64,000 bases of DNA from Gottschalkia purinilytica (GTDB lineage: Bacteria; Bacillota; Clostridia; Tissierellales; Gottschalkiaceae): positions 186,001 to 250,000 of the forward strand of contig NZ_LGSS01000005.1 in the NCBI RefSeq assembly GCF_001190785.1, given 5' to 3'. Position 1 is the first letter of the stretch, and every line of letters starts with the position of its first letter. Under the pieces are notes generated by a model. That model ran no database searches and was not told the DNA's origin. It saw only the letters and a list, made by a program, of their open reading frames with translations. Shown here in pieces: positions 1 to 8,645 of this stretch. The position numbers were made by a program, and so were the translations under genes.

Positions 1-157
1 AATGTTAACAATAATAAGATTTTGGCATCTAATTTATAATATTCTATTATTTTATTTTGGTGAATAATATTTATATCTATTAAGTGATGACATAAATAAT
101 AAAAAGCATAATAAAAAAACAAAACATAAAATAAATAATAAAATTATTATTGAAAAG

Positions 158-395
158 ATGCCCTTAGATGATTTAAAAGAAGAGAAAATAAAATTAAGTG
201 AAATTATTAAGAGAAAAAATAGTACGCCTAAACAATAAAGAAATCAGATATGAAAAGGAAATTCAGATTTGATTATTATTAGAAGGTGGTAAAATGTTGT
301 TATTACTAATTTTTAATAAAAATCAATTTAGAATTTTGTAAAATAGAGATAAAGTAAGAATACCATGGAATAGTGTAAAAAAATATAGATGAACT
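158..395 (+). pseudogene. decayed copy of the PRC-barrel (YlmC/YmxH) gene
   Basis: From the ATG at 158 the DNA follows the intact gene at 1743 almost codon by codon: the leucine/lysine-rich start, then after a gap the stretch reading DKKSGKILALLV in the intact copy, the KNQFR motif and the VEIPWNSVKK motif. Several stop codons and indels interrupt it. The upstream DNA (about 50-157, with TTTTGGTGAATAATATTT) also resembles the region upstream of the intact copy, so gene and leader were duplicated together and this copy decayed. Confidence 0.75.
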
Positions 396-567
396 AAGAC
401 AAATCACATCAGAAAAAATATTACGGCAATAATTTTTAGAATGTTTTTTAATCTAAGTAAGATGAAGTACTCATATCTATAAAATGGTAATACTAAAGTA
501 ATGTTAATAAACAAAATTTATATAGTTCATACAAGTGAAGTAAAATATTTTAATATTAAAAATAAAA

Positions 568-600
568 CTAGGATATATAGATATAATCTACATATCCTAG
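568..600 (-). terminator. terminator of the Cys-rich spore protein gene
   Basis: A hairpin with CTAGGATAT and ATATCCTAG arms, followed on the minus strand by a T-rich run. It lies just past the stop codon of the leftward gene ending at 615. Confidence 0.7.
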
Positions 601-614
601 TAATAAAATGCTAA

Positions 615-1427
615 CTAACCATTTGTTGGGCTAATTGCAACTTGTTGTTTTTGCAAGATCTTAAGTGTAAGGAATATAACCATTTTTTCTTCAATTTTGT
701 CGAATAGTTTTTCCTCAAATGGAAGATCTCCTTTAGATGGACGATAACGATCTAAGAATTCATCAAATTCAACGATTCTACTGCAAATTAATTCACAGAA
801 TGGAAGTTCATTGAAGAATTCCGTACTTGTTTGATTGAATTCTGAAAAATCTCCTGATAATAATTTATCTTTTTCAGCAAAATTGTTTGGTAATTTTTCA
901 ACTCTAAAATATTCAAATTCATTTGACGTATTATTAATAACAGGTAGTGGCTGGTTACCATTAAAAGTAACAGGTGTTGAACATTCAAAAGGAACATCAA
1001 CTGTACAGTGACGGATATCACCACATACACCTTTTTTATTTGAACAGTCTTTCGTAGCAAACTGAATATTTTTACGAACGAATCCTTTAATAAATAACAC
1101 GTTAGTGTTTTGTAAAAGCAAACATTGAGTTATTTTTACTCTTTTCTTAATATCTTTAATTTCAAGTGCTGGTTCAGGTAAATCAATCTTAGATGTTACA
1201 TTAAATTGAACTGTTAATTCAGCTAAAACAACAGGTATTTTTGCTACAGCGCCTGTTTCAATTGGAGTTAACGGTACTGGACTATTATCACAAGTATCTA
1301 TAACTCCGCCTTTAACATCAACACATTTTTTTGATTTTGCTGAGTCAGCTTTTTTAGCACCACCATTAGCAGCACAAGGATTATTAAAAACCTGTACATT
1401 GTCTACATTATAATTAACTCTATTCAA
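615..1427 (-). CDS. Cys-rich probable spore-surface protein (SPOCS/DUF3794-like, tentative)
   Basis: A 270-residue soluble-looking protein with ten cysteines and no signal peptide. The chosen TTG start at 1427 has a strong AGGAGG eight to nine bases upstream; the frame stays open further upstream, but only through an intergenic tandem repeat. The middle section (VPLTPIETGAVAKIPVVLAE, then ITQCLLLQ and VFIKGFVRKN-type strands) resembles the beta-rich SPOCS/DUF3794 spore-coat domain. Cysteine-rich exosporium proteins such as CsxA of C. sporogenes are an alternative comparison. The family assignment is from memory and uncertain; a spore-layer role is inference. Confidence 0.5.
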   Translation of the reverse strand: MNRVNYNVDNVQVFNNPCAANGGAKKADSAKSKKCVDVKGGVIDTCDNSPVPLTPIETGAVAKIPVVLAELTVQFNVTSKIDLPEPALEIKDIKKRVKITQCLLLQNTNVLFIKGFVRKNIQFATKDCSNKKGVCGDIRHCTVDVPFECSTPVTFNGNQPLPVINNTSNEFEYFRVEKLPNNFAEKDKLLSGDFSEFNQTSTEFFNELPFCELICSRIVEFDEFLDRYRPSKGDLPFEEKLFDKIEEKMVIFLTLKILQKQQVAISPTNG

Positions 1428-1439
1428 AATAATTTCCTC

Positions 1440-1632
1440 CTCTAAATTTATTACGATGATAATATCTACTGATGTCTTTTCACCTGATAACATAATATTC
1501 TTATATGCTCTTTTGGTGAATGATATTTTGATTTTTAAACTTATTATGATGACAATATCTACTGATGTCTTTTCACCTGATAACATAGTATTCCTATATA
1601 CCCTTTTGGTGAATGATATTTAAATTTTTTAT
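1440..1632. repeat. two tandem copies of a 93-bp intergenic repeat
   Basis: Two near-identical units lie side by side, each containing ATATCTACTGATGTCTTTTC, CACCTGATAACATA and CTTTTGGTGAATGATATTT. Read on the minus strand each gives MLSGEKTSVDI, 31 codons (93 bp) apart, which artificially lengthens the upstream reading frame of the Cys-rich gene. The CTTTTGGTGAAT end also occurs near position 55, ahead of the decayed PRC-barrel copy. Confidence 0.75.
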
Positions 1633-1665
1633 GTGTAAAGCTGTAAAACACTATTATAAAAAATA

Positions 1666-1681
1666 TTATCATAAATGATAA
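1666..1681. repeat. 16-bp inverted repeat TTATCATAAATGATAA, copy 1
   Basis: TTATCAT-AA-ATGATAA, a perfect 7-2-7 inverted repeat about 60 bp upstream of the PRC-barrel gene. The identical 16-mer recurs at 15383 and 19676, always in intergenic DNA. Confidence 0.6.
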
Positions 1682-1742
1682 AAACATAATTAAAAAAAAC
1701 GAAACATAAAATAATAATAAAATCATTATTGGGGGAGAGAAA

Positions 1743-2039
1743 ATGACTTTAGGCAACTTAAAAGAAGAGAAAATGAAATTAAGTGACTTAGGGGGGAAAG
1801 AAATAGTCAATTTAAATAATGGAGGAAGATTAGGTATAATAGGGGACTCGGATTTGCTTATTGATAAAAAAAGTGGTAAAATTTTAGCGTTATTAGTTCC
1901 TGACAAAAATCAGTTTAGATTTTTTGGAGATAGAGATGAAGTAGAGATACCTTGGAACAGTGTAAAAAAAATAGGAAATGATATGATGATAATAGAAATA
2001 GAAGAAGAAGATGCAGGTAAGAGGACATATAGGAGATAG
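1743..2039 (+). CDS. PRC-barrel sporulation protein, YlmC/YmxH family
   Basis: 98 residues. The core MKLSDLGGKEIVNLNNGGRL and the later IPWNSVKKIG strand are the hallmark of the YlmC/YmxH PRC-barrel family, small proteins found in spore-formers. The start at 1743 is preceded by GGGGGAGAGAAA; an internal ATG at 1773 would give the family's usual 88-residue form. It sits directly upstream of dapG, the usual neighbourhood of ymxH in Firmicutes. The molecular function of the family is not established. Confidence 0.85.
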   Translation: MTLGNLKEEKMKLSDLGGKEIVNLNNGGRLGIIGDSDLLIDKKSGKILALLVPDKNQFRFFGDRDEVEIPWNSVKKIGNDMMIIEIEEEDAGKRTYRR

Positions 2040-2117
2040 AATCACATATTAAACTACATGGACATATAATAAACAAATGATAAAATATATAAAGAACTTT
2101 AATTTTGAGGTGAAAAT

Positions 2118-3320
2118 ATGAATATTATTGTGCAAAAATTTGGAGGAACATCTGTAGCCAATGATCAAAATAGAGAAAAAGTTGCTCAAAAGATTATAAA
2201 CAAATATAATGAAGGATATAGTGTTGTAGTTGTTGTATCTGCTATAGGCAGATCAGGAGATCCTTATTCAACAGATTCATTATTAAGTTTAATAGATAAA
2301 AAAATCACTAAATCAAGAGAAATAGACTTACTTATGACATGTGGAGAAACAATTTCAGCAGTAGTATTGTCAAATCTATTAACTAAAAAGGGATATAAAA
2401 ATATTGTGTTAAATGGTTATCAAGCTGGAATAATGACAGATGAGAATTTCGGAAATGCTAAGGTATTAAATGTATCTCCAGAAAGAATAATAAATAACTT
2501 AAAGGAAAAGAAAATAGTAATAGTAACAGGATTTCAAGGTGCATCTATAAACGGAGAAGTAACAACATTAGGTAGAGGTGGAAGTGATACAAGTGCAGTA
2601 ATAATTGGTGAAGCTCTAAATTCTGAATATGTAGAGATATATACAGATGTAGATGGAATAATGACAGCAGATCCTAGAGTGGTACCTAATGCAAAGTTAC
2701 TTAAAAGAATGTGTTATTTAGAAGTATATCAACTAGCTGAAGAAGGGGCAAAAGTAATACATCCTAGAGCAGTGGAAGTAGCAGAAAGATCAAATATAAA
2801 GTTAATAGTAAGAAATACTCTTAGTGACTGTGAAGGAACAATAATTGCTGGTACAAATAATTCTTTAGATAAGTCAATTGGTGAGTATGATCAAGATGTA
2901 ATATCAGCTATTACCTATAAAAAAGAAAGAGTTCAAATTATAGTTAAAACTAAAGAGGAAAATGACGATCTTTTAACTTCAATATCAGATCAAAATGTAA
3001 GTATAGATCTTATAAATATTTTTACAGATAAAAAAATATTTACTATAAATAATGAAGATTTAAACATAATTCAAGATATACTAAATAAAGAAGAATATGA
3101 ATATGAAATAATAGAAGATTGTTGTAAGTTAAGCTTAATAGGTCATGGTATGAGAGGAATTCCTGGAGTAATGGCTAGAATATACAAATCTCTATCTGAT
3201 AATAATATAAAAATATTACAATCAGCAGACTCTCATACGACTATATGGTGTTTAGTAAGATGTGAAGATGGAGATAATGCATTAAAGGTATTACATGAAG
3301 AGTTTCAGTTAGGGAGATAA
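2118..3320 (+). CDS. dapG: aspartate kinase (DapG type)
   Basis: 400 residues. Phosphorylates L-aspartate, the first step towards diaminopimelate, lysine, threonine and methionine. The amino-acid kinase domain opens with KFGGTS (residues 7-12) and has the GRGGSDTSA substrate loop near residue 155; two ACT domains fill the last 140 residues, with GHGMRGIPGVMARIY in the second. Length and layout match the monofunctional DapG-type enzyme, which in Bacillus is the diaminopimelate-sensitive isozyme linked to sporulation. RBS GAGGTGAAAAT precedes the ATG. A hairpin terminator follows. Confidence 0.93.
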   Translation: MNIIVQKFGGTSVANDQNREKVAQKIINKYNEGYSVVVVVSAIGRSGDPYSTDSLLSLIDKKITKSREIDLLMTCGETISAVVLSNLLTKKGYKNIVLNGYQAGIMTDENFGNAKVLNVSPERIINNLKEKKIVIVTGFQGASINGEVTTLGRGGSDTSAVIIGEALNSEYVEIYTDVDGIMTADPRVVPNAKLLKRMCYLEVYQLAEEGAKVIHPRAVEVAERSNIKLIVRNTLSDCEGTIIAGTNNSLDKSIGEYDQDVISAITYKKERVQIIVKTKEENDDLLTSISDQNVSIDLINIFTDKKIFTINNEDLNIIQDILNKEEYEYEIIEDCCKLSLIGHGMRGIPGVMARIYKSLSDNNIKILQSADSHTTIWCLVRCEDGDNALKVLHEEFQLGR

Positions 3321-3353
3321 TACTAATTTTATAATTTAGTTTTATAAAGTTTT

Positions 3354-3392
3354 AAAAAAGCTTTTGAATTATTAATAATTCAAAAGCTTTTT
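3354..3392 (+). terminator. terminator of dapG
   Basis: Perfect inverted repeat of AAAAGCTTTTGAATTATT with TTTTT on the 3' side, shortly after the dapG stop. Confidence 0.9.
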
Positions 3393-3512
3393 CATTTTAA
3401 TTATTAAATCAAGATATGATTATTTTTTATAGAGAAATTAGGCATATAAAAATTTTATTAGTAAAAAATATATAAAGATTAAATGAATATATAAATATAG
3501 AGAGGTGTTTTT

Positions 3513-4247
3513 ATGGATAAGATTTTAAATGATAATACTCTTTTTTCAAGTAATGAAGAAAATAATGAGAATGAAACTGAAAATAATACAGGTGAAAATA
3601 TAAAAGATTTTGGGACACCAAATGTAATGGCTCCACCTCAAGATATACAGTTTATTTCTATAATAGGAGAAGTAGAAGGGCATGCTTCATCACCTCCTAC
3701 CAAAAAAGCTACAAAGTATGAACATATACTACCTATATTGGTAGCTACAGAACAAAATCCAGAAATAAAAGGATTGTTTATAATACTAAATACTTTGGGA
3801 GGAGATGTAGAGGCAGGGCTCGCACTATCAGAAATGATTAATAGCTTGAGCAAACCTGTTGTTTCACTAGTATTAGGAGGAGGACATAGTATAGGAGTTC
3901 CTTTAGCAACATGTAGTGATTATTCTTTTATAGCTCCAACAGCGACTATGACGATACATCCTATAAGGACGACTGGACTTGTTATAGGGGTTCCTCAAAC
4001 ATTTAGATATTTTGAAAAAATGCAACAAAGAATTGTAAACTTCATTTTAAGAACATCTGATATAGATAAGAAAACTTTATTAAAATTAATGTACGATACT
4101 GATGAGATTGCAAATGATGTTGGAACTATACTTATAGGAGAAGAAGCGGTAAGCTATGGATTGATAAATGAGGTTGGTGGATTTAATAAAGCTTTAAATA
4201 AACTTAAAGAGCTTATTTCTAAAAATAATAAGGAAGAAGATAAATAG
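3513..4247 (+). CDS. tepA: ClpP-like serine protease of the SDH family (TepA/YmfB-like)
   Basis: 244 residues. An acidic, Asn/Glu-rich N-terminal stretch of about 35 residues is followed by a ClpP/crotonase fold. The oxyanion-type loop LNTLGGDVEAGLAL, the probable nucleophile Ser in GGGHSIGVPLA and the His in TMTIHPIR are visible. Firmicute homologues (TepA/YmfB) lie next to ftsK/spoIIIE, as here. No signal peptide is seen, so it is probably cytoplasmic. It lacks the features needed to recognise a Clp ATPase partner by sequence alone. Confidence 0.85.
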   Translation: MDKILNDNTLFSSNEENNENETENNTGENIKDFGTPNVMAPPQDIQFISIIGEVEGHASSPPTKKATKYEHILPILVATEQNPEIKGLFIILNTLGGDVEAGLALSEMINSLSKPVVSLVLGGGHSIGVPLATCSDYSFIAPTATMTIHPIRTTGLVIGVPQTFRYFEKMQQRIVNFILRTSDIDKKTLLKLMYDTDEIANDVGTILIGEEAVSYGLINEVGGFNKALNKLKELISKNNKEEDK

Positions 4248-4353
4248 TATAATAATTTAATTTATGCTATAATTAAATGTCTAAGCGATGATAAGTATTA
4301 AATACTTAACTTAAAAAATAAAACTAAATTATCAGAATAAAAGGGGGGCTTTT

Positions 4354-5184
4354 ATGACTTATATTCAAGCTATAATTTTAGGAATCTTTCAAGGGATAGC
4401 AGAATTTCTACCTATTAGTAGCTCAGGACATTTGGTTTTATTACAAAACTTTTTTGATATAAAGGAAGGAAACTTATTTTTTACAGAAATGCTTCATGTG
4501 GGAACTTTAATATCAATATTTGTAGTATATTTTAAGGACATAACAAAGCTTGTAGTAGAATTCTTTGCAATGATAGCAGAATTGTTTAGAACTAGAAAAC
4601 TAAATTTTAATAACGAACATAGGATACTTGGTCTAATGATAATTATAGGTTCTATTCCTACAGGACTTATAGGAATTTTACTTAAAGATACATTTGAAGG
4701 CTTCTATAGCTCAATGATGGTTATTGGAGTATCTTTTTTAATTACAGGTTTGTTATTATGGATATCTGAGAAGACATCTAGTGGACGTAAAGATATATCA
4801 AGTATGAGAACAGTTGATGCTGTAACTATAGGGATATTTCAAGGATTAGCAATTACACCTGGTATTTCAAGATCAGGTTCAACAATAGTAGGTGCCTTAT
4901 TTAGAGGACTTAATAAAGAGTCTGCAACTAAATATTCATTTTTGTTATCAGTACCAGCTGTTTTAGGAGCTGGATTACTAGAACTAAAGGATATATTTAT
5001 ATCTTCAAGTTCTAATGTTGCATTTACAGGGCCTATACTATTAGGAATGGCTTTATCCGCTGTAACTGGAATAATAGCGATTAAGTTTTTGGTAAAATTA
5101 TTACAAAAAGGAAAGCTACACTATTTTTCATATTATGTATGGATATTAGGTACATTTGTAATAGTTAAGGAATTATTCTTCTAG
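4354..5184 (+). CDS. uppP: undecaprenyl-diphosphatase
   Basis: 276 residues, strongly hydrophobic with about eight membrane segments. Dephosphorylates undecaprenyl pyrophosphate so that the lipid carrier can be reused in cell-wall synthesis; loss or excess alters bacitracin sensitivity. The two BacA/UppP signature segments are present: GIAEFLPISSSGHL near residue 14 and ITPGISRSGST near residue 167. RBS AAGGGGGGC precedes the ATG. It is followed by a terminator, so it is likely its own transcription unit. Confidence 0.95.
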   Translation: MTYIQAIILGIFQGIAEFLPISSSGHLVLLQNFFDIKEGNLFFTEMLHVGTLISIFVVYFKDITKLVVEFFAMIAELFRTRKLNFNNEHRILGLMIIIGSIPTGLIGILLKDTFEGFYSSMMVIGVSFLITGLLLWISEKTSSGRKDISSMRTVDAVTIGIFQGLAITPGISRSGSTIVGALFRGLNKESATKYSFLLSVPAVLGAGLLELKDIFISSSSNVAFTGPILLGMALSAVTGIIAIKFLVKLLQKGKLHYFSYYVWILGTFVIVKELFF

Positions 5185-5219
5185 TTAAAAACCCTGGTTT
5201 TTAACTAGAGGATTTTTTA
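5181..5219 (+). terminator. terminator of uppP
   Basis: CTAGTTAAAAACC and its complement GGTTTTTAACTAG form a 13-bp stem followed by a T run; the stem includes the uppP stop codon. Confidence 0.9.
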
Positions 5220-5256
5220 ATTGCATCTAGAAATACTCGTATGAGGTGATTCTAAA

Positions 5257-7524
5257 TTGACTAAGACTAAAAGAGGAACTTCTAAAAGAAGTGAAAAACA
5301 TAATAATAAGGAACTGAAAAAAGAAATAATTTTAGTAGTTATTATAGGTTTATCTATATTATCTATTGTTAGTTTACATAGTGATTCTCCAGGATTTATT
5401 GGAAAAATACTTCGTAATAATTTACTTGCTCTAGTTGGATTTGGTGGATATATATTACCTTATCTTATATTAATTATGTCTACATTATATATTATGAAGA
5501 AAGCTAATTTTCATAAAAGGCTTTTTTCTATAGCAACCATATATCTAGGATTGCTAATTGTACTTGACATAACTTTGTTTCCACTTACTCAAAAGTCAAG
5601 TTTCTTAGAAAGAGCAAACTTAGCAATAAGTTCTGGTAAAAATGGATTCGGAGGAGGCCTATTAGGGTCTATTTTTTCGTATATTTTTTTAACTATGTTT
5701 GGAAGTACTGGGTCATATGTTATTATATTTTTTATAATACTACTATCGATTTTAGTTTTAACTGATACTAGCCTTGCCAAATTTCTAAGAACATTTTTTA
5801 TAGGAACTAGAAAAATAATATCAAGTATAGCAAGTATTGTAAAAGAACTTTCAACTGGCGACTTTTCAAAAAATAAAAAACCTAAGATATTTAATCATAA
5901 TAATGATTTAGAAGAAACGAGTGCCAGTGGAGATATTGCTGCTACTGATAGCAAAAAATTAAATAGCAATGAATTTGAAGAAAAAATAAAAATTTTAGAT
6001 TATACTCAAAATGGAGATAGCATAAAAGAAAATAACAAACTAAATACTAATACTAAAGACAAGATAAATGAAGAAGATCAGAACAGTATAAGTATAATAA
6101 ATACTGTTAATGAAAACTATGAAAACTATAAATTTCCTACACTAGATATGCTAAAAGAAAGAGCAGTTAAAGGAAATAATAATGAAGAAGAGCTTGTTCT
6201 ATCAAACGCTAACAAGCTTATAGAAACTTTATCTAACTTTGGGATAGAAGCTAAAGTTATACAAGCTAGTATTGGACCGTCTATAACTAGATATGAACTT
6301 CAGCCAGCTCCTGGAGTTAAAGTTAGTAGAATAGTTAGTTTATCCAATGATATAGCCTTAAGTCTAGCTTCATCTGATTTGAGGATAGAGGCTCCTATTC
6401 CAGGTAAATCAGCAATAGGTATAGAGATTCCTAATAAATATAAAGTTAGTGTTAATTTAAGAGAAATATTAGAATCTAAAGAATACCAGCAGGTTGAAAG
6501 TAAGATACCAATTGCTCTAGGAAAAGATATAGCTGGTAAACCAATTATAGCGAATATAGAAAAAATGCCACATCTTTTAATAGCAGGAGCTACAGGATCT
6601 GGTAAAAGTGTTTGTATCAATACATTGATATCTAGTATATTATATAAATCTAGGCCAGATGAAGTAAAACTACTTATGATAGATCCTAAAGTGGTTGAGT
6701 TAAGTGTTTATAATGGTATTCCACACTTATTAATACCAGTAGTTACTGATCCAAAGAAAGCGGCAAATGCACTTAATTGGGCAGTTCAAGAAATGACAAA
6801 GCGATATAACTTATTTGCCAAAACTGGTGTTAGAGACATGGCTAGCTATAATAATAAAGTTGAAGATAAAATAGAAAAACTTCCTCAACTAGTAATAATT
6901 ATAGATGAACTTGCTGATTTAATGATGGTTTGTGCTTCGGAAGTAGAAGACTATATATGTAGATTAGCTCAAATGGCAAGAGCAGCAGGAATACATTTAA
7001 TAGTGGCTACTCAAAGACCTTCCGTAGATGTAATAACTGGAACAATAAAGGCTAACATTCCTTCACGTATATCTTTTGCTGTATCTTCTCAAGCAGACTC
7101 AAGAACTATTCTTGATATGGGTGGAGCAGAAAAGCTTTTAGGCAAAGGAGATATGCTATTTTATCCGGTAGGAGAATCGAAACCTTTAAGGATTCAAGGA
7201 GCATATATTGGTGAAGATGAAGTAGAAAAAATTGTAGGATTTTTAAAAGATCAAGGGAATGCTGAATATAAAGAAGAAGTAATTGATGAAATTGAAAAAG
7301 AGGTAAATTTAAGTTCAGATGATACAGATGATTTACTATCAGATGCAATAGAAATGGTAGTAAGAGAAGGACAAGCATCAATATCTTTATTACAAAGAAG
7401 ATTAAAAGTTGGATATGCAAGAGCAGCTAGAATGATAGATGAAATGGAGGCAAGAGGAATAGTAGGGGGATATGAAGGAAGTAAACCTAGAAAAGTATTA
7501 ATTGAAAAAGGGGATTTAGAATAA
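5257..7524 (+). CDS. ftsK: DNA translocase FtsK/SpoIIIE
   Basis: 755 residues with a TTG start 9 nt after AGGTGATTC. Four membrane segments occupy about residues 25-175, followed by a charged linker, the alpha/beta motor with Walker A GATGSGKS near 444 and Walker B VIIIDELADLM near 547, and a winged-helix gamma domain in the last 65 residues that reads DNA polarity sequences. Moves chromosome DNA through the division or sporulation septum. The sequence does not separate vegetative FtsK from SpoIIIE roles. Confidence 0.95.
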   Translation: MTKTKRGTSKRSEKHNNKELKKEIILVVIIGLSILSIVSLHSDSPGFIGKILRNNLLALVGFGGYILPYLILIMSTLYIMKKANFHKRLFSIATIYLGLLIVLDITLFPLTQKSSFLERANLAISSGKNGFGGGLLGSIFSYIFLTMFGSTGSYVIIFFIILLSILVLTDTSLAKFLRTFFIGTRKIISSIASIVKELSTGDFSKNKKPKIFNHNNDLEETSASGDIAATDSKKLNSNEFEEKIKILDYTQNGDSIKENNKLNTNTKDKINEEDQNSISIINTVNENYENYKFPTLDMLKERAVKGNNNEEELVLSNANKLIETLSNFGIEAKVIQASIGPSITRYELQPAPGVKVSRIVSLSNDIALSLASSDLRIEAPIPGKSAIGIEIPNKYKVSVNLREILESKEYQQVESKIPIALGKDIAGKPIIANIEKMPHLLIAGATGSGKSVCINTLISSILYKSRPDEVKLLMIDPKVVELSVYNGIPHLLIPVVTDPKKAANALNWAVQEMTKRYNLFAKTGVRDMASYNNKVEDKIEKLPQLVIIIDELADLMMVCASEVEDYICRLAQMARAAGIHLIVATQRPSVDVITGTIKANIPSRISFAVSSQADSRTILDMGGAEKLLGKGDMLFYPVGESKPLRIQGAYIGEDEVEKIVGFLKDQGNAEYKEEVIDEIEKEVNLSSDDTDDLLSDAIEMVVREGQASISLLQRRLKVGYARAARMIDEMEARGIVGGYEGSKPRKVLIEKGDLE

Positions 7525-7576
7525 TATTATATGCAATAATATAAGTAATAAATGTTTTAAGAAGGTGAAATCAACA

Positions 7577-8632
7577 ATGATAACTAAAGAAAATGTGGAA
7601 GAGTTATTAGAAAAGGATAATATAGTATTTATAGATGTTAGAAGTCCAAAAGAATATAAAGAAGATACAATTCCTAATGCTATAAATCTTCCAATACTGA
7701 ATGATGAAGAAAGAGAAGAAATAGGATATATATATAAACAAGTAAGTCACAACAAGGCAAAAGAAAAAGGATTAAGATATGCTTCATACAAACTTGCTGA
7801 TATATATTTAAAAGTTAGAGAATTAATAGATGAAGGAAAAGAAGTTGCATTATTTTGCTACAGAGGAGGCATGAGAAGCCAATCTGTAGCAACAATTCTT
7901 AATGTAATGGGGTTAAATGTATTTTTAATAGATGGTGGTTACAAAAGTTATAGAAAATATGTAGTAAATACATTAGAAAAATTTAAGGATGAGCACGAAT
8001 ATGTAGTTTTACATGGATATACAGGTGTAGGGAAAACAAAAATATTAGAAGAATTAAGTAAAAAAGGATACAAAGTTATAAATTTAGAGCTTCTAGCTAA
8101 AAATAGAGGATCTGTATTTGGAAGCATAGGATATGATGAAGAATCTAGCTCTCAAAAAGCTTTTGAATCATTATTGGCAAATCAATTGATAGATATAAGT
8201 AAGGCGAATGGAAAAAATGTTTTTATTGAAAGTGAAAGTAAGAGGATAGGAAAAGTTATATTACCAGATTTTTTATATAATAAAATGGCAAAAGGCATTC
8301 GTGTCTTAATTGAAACAGATATAGATAATAGAATAAAAAATATAACTGATGATTATATCAATATACCTTCAGTAGATAAAAATGAAAAAATTAAAAAATG
8401 CATATATTTATTAAAAAAGAGAATAGGACTTAAAAAAGCAGAGGAGTTAGTTAGTGAACTGGAAAATGAAAATTATGAATACGTTATAAGAGAGTTAATG
8501 ATAAATTATTATGATCCTCTATATAAGTATTCTATTGATAAATTTGAACGATATGATAAAATAATTTCATATAAAAGCATTAATGAAGCAGTGGATAAAC
8601 TAACTGACTTTATTAATATTCGTGACAGATGA
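7577..8632 (+). CDS. mnmH: tRNA 2-selenouridine synthase (MnmH/SelU)
   Basis: 351 residues. Replaces sulfur with selenium at the wobble 2-thiouridine of Lys/Glu/Gln tRNAs, using selenophosphate. The N-terminal rhodanese domain has the catalytic loop FCYRGGMRSQS with Cys near residue 94; the C-terminal P-loop is GYTGVGKT near 146. The ATG at 7577 is preferred over the GTG at 7565 because GAAGGTGAAA lies upstream of it. Its presence implies a selD/selenophosphate supply elsewhere in the genome. It ends 13 bp before rimO, so the two are probably co-transcribed. Confidence 0.92.
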   Translation: MITKENVEELLEKDNIVFIDVRSPKEYKEDTIPNAINLPILNDEEREEIGYIYKQVSHNKAKEKGLRYASYKLADIYLKVRELIDEGKEVALFCYRGGMRSQSVATILNVMGLNVFLIDGGYKSYRKYVVNTLEKFKDEHEYVVLHGYTGVGKTKILEELSKKGYKVINLELLAKNRGSVFGSIGYDEESSSQKAFESLLANQLIDISKANGKNVFIESESKRIGKVILPDFLYNKMAKGIRVLIETDIDNRIKNITDDYINIPSVDKNEKIKKCIYLLKKRIGLKKAEELVSELENENYEYVIRELMINYYDPLYKYSIDKFERYDKIISYKSINEAVDKLTDFINIRDR

Positions 8633-8645
8633 AAGGAGTTAATAT

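Noticed and set aside
1428-1586. 53-residue N-terminal extension (MLSGEKTSVD...) of the Cys-rich protein
   Set aside because: It is translation of the 93-bp intergenic tandem repeat; a strong RBS marks the TTG at 1427.
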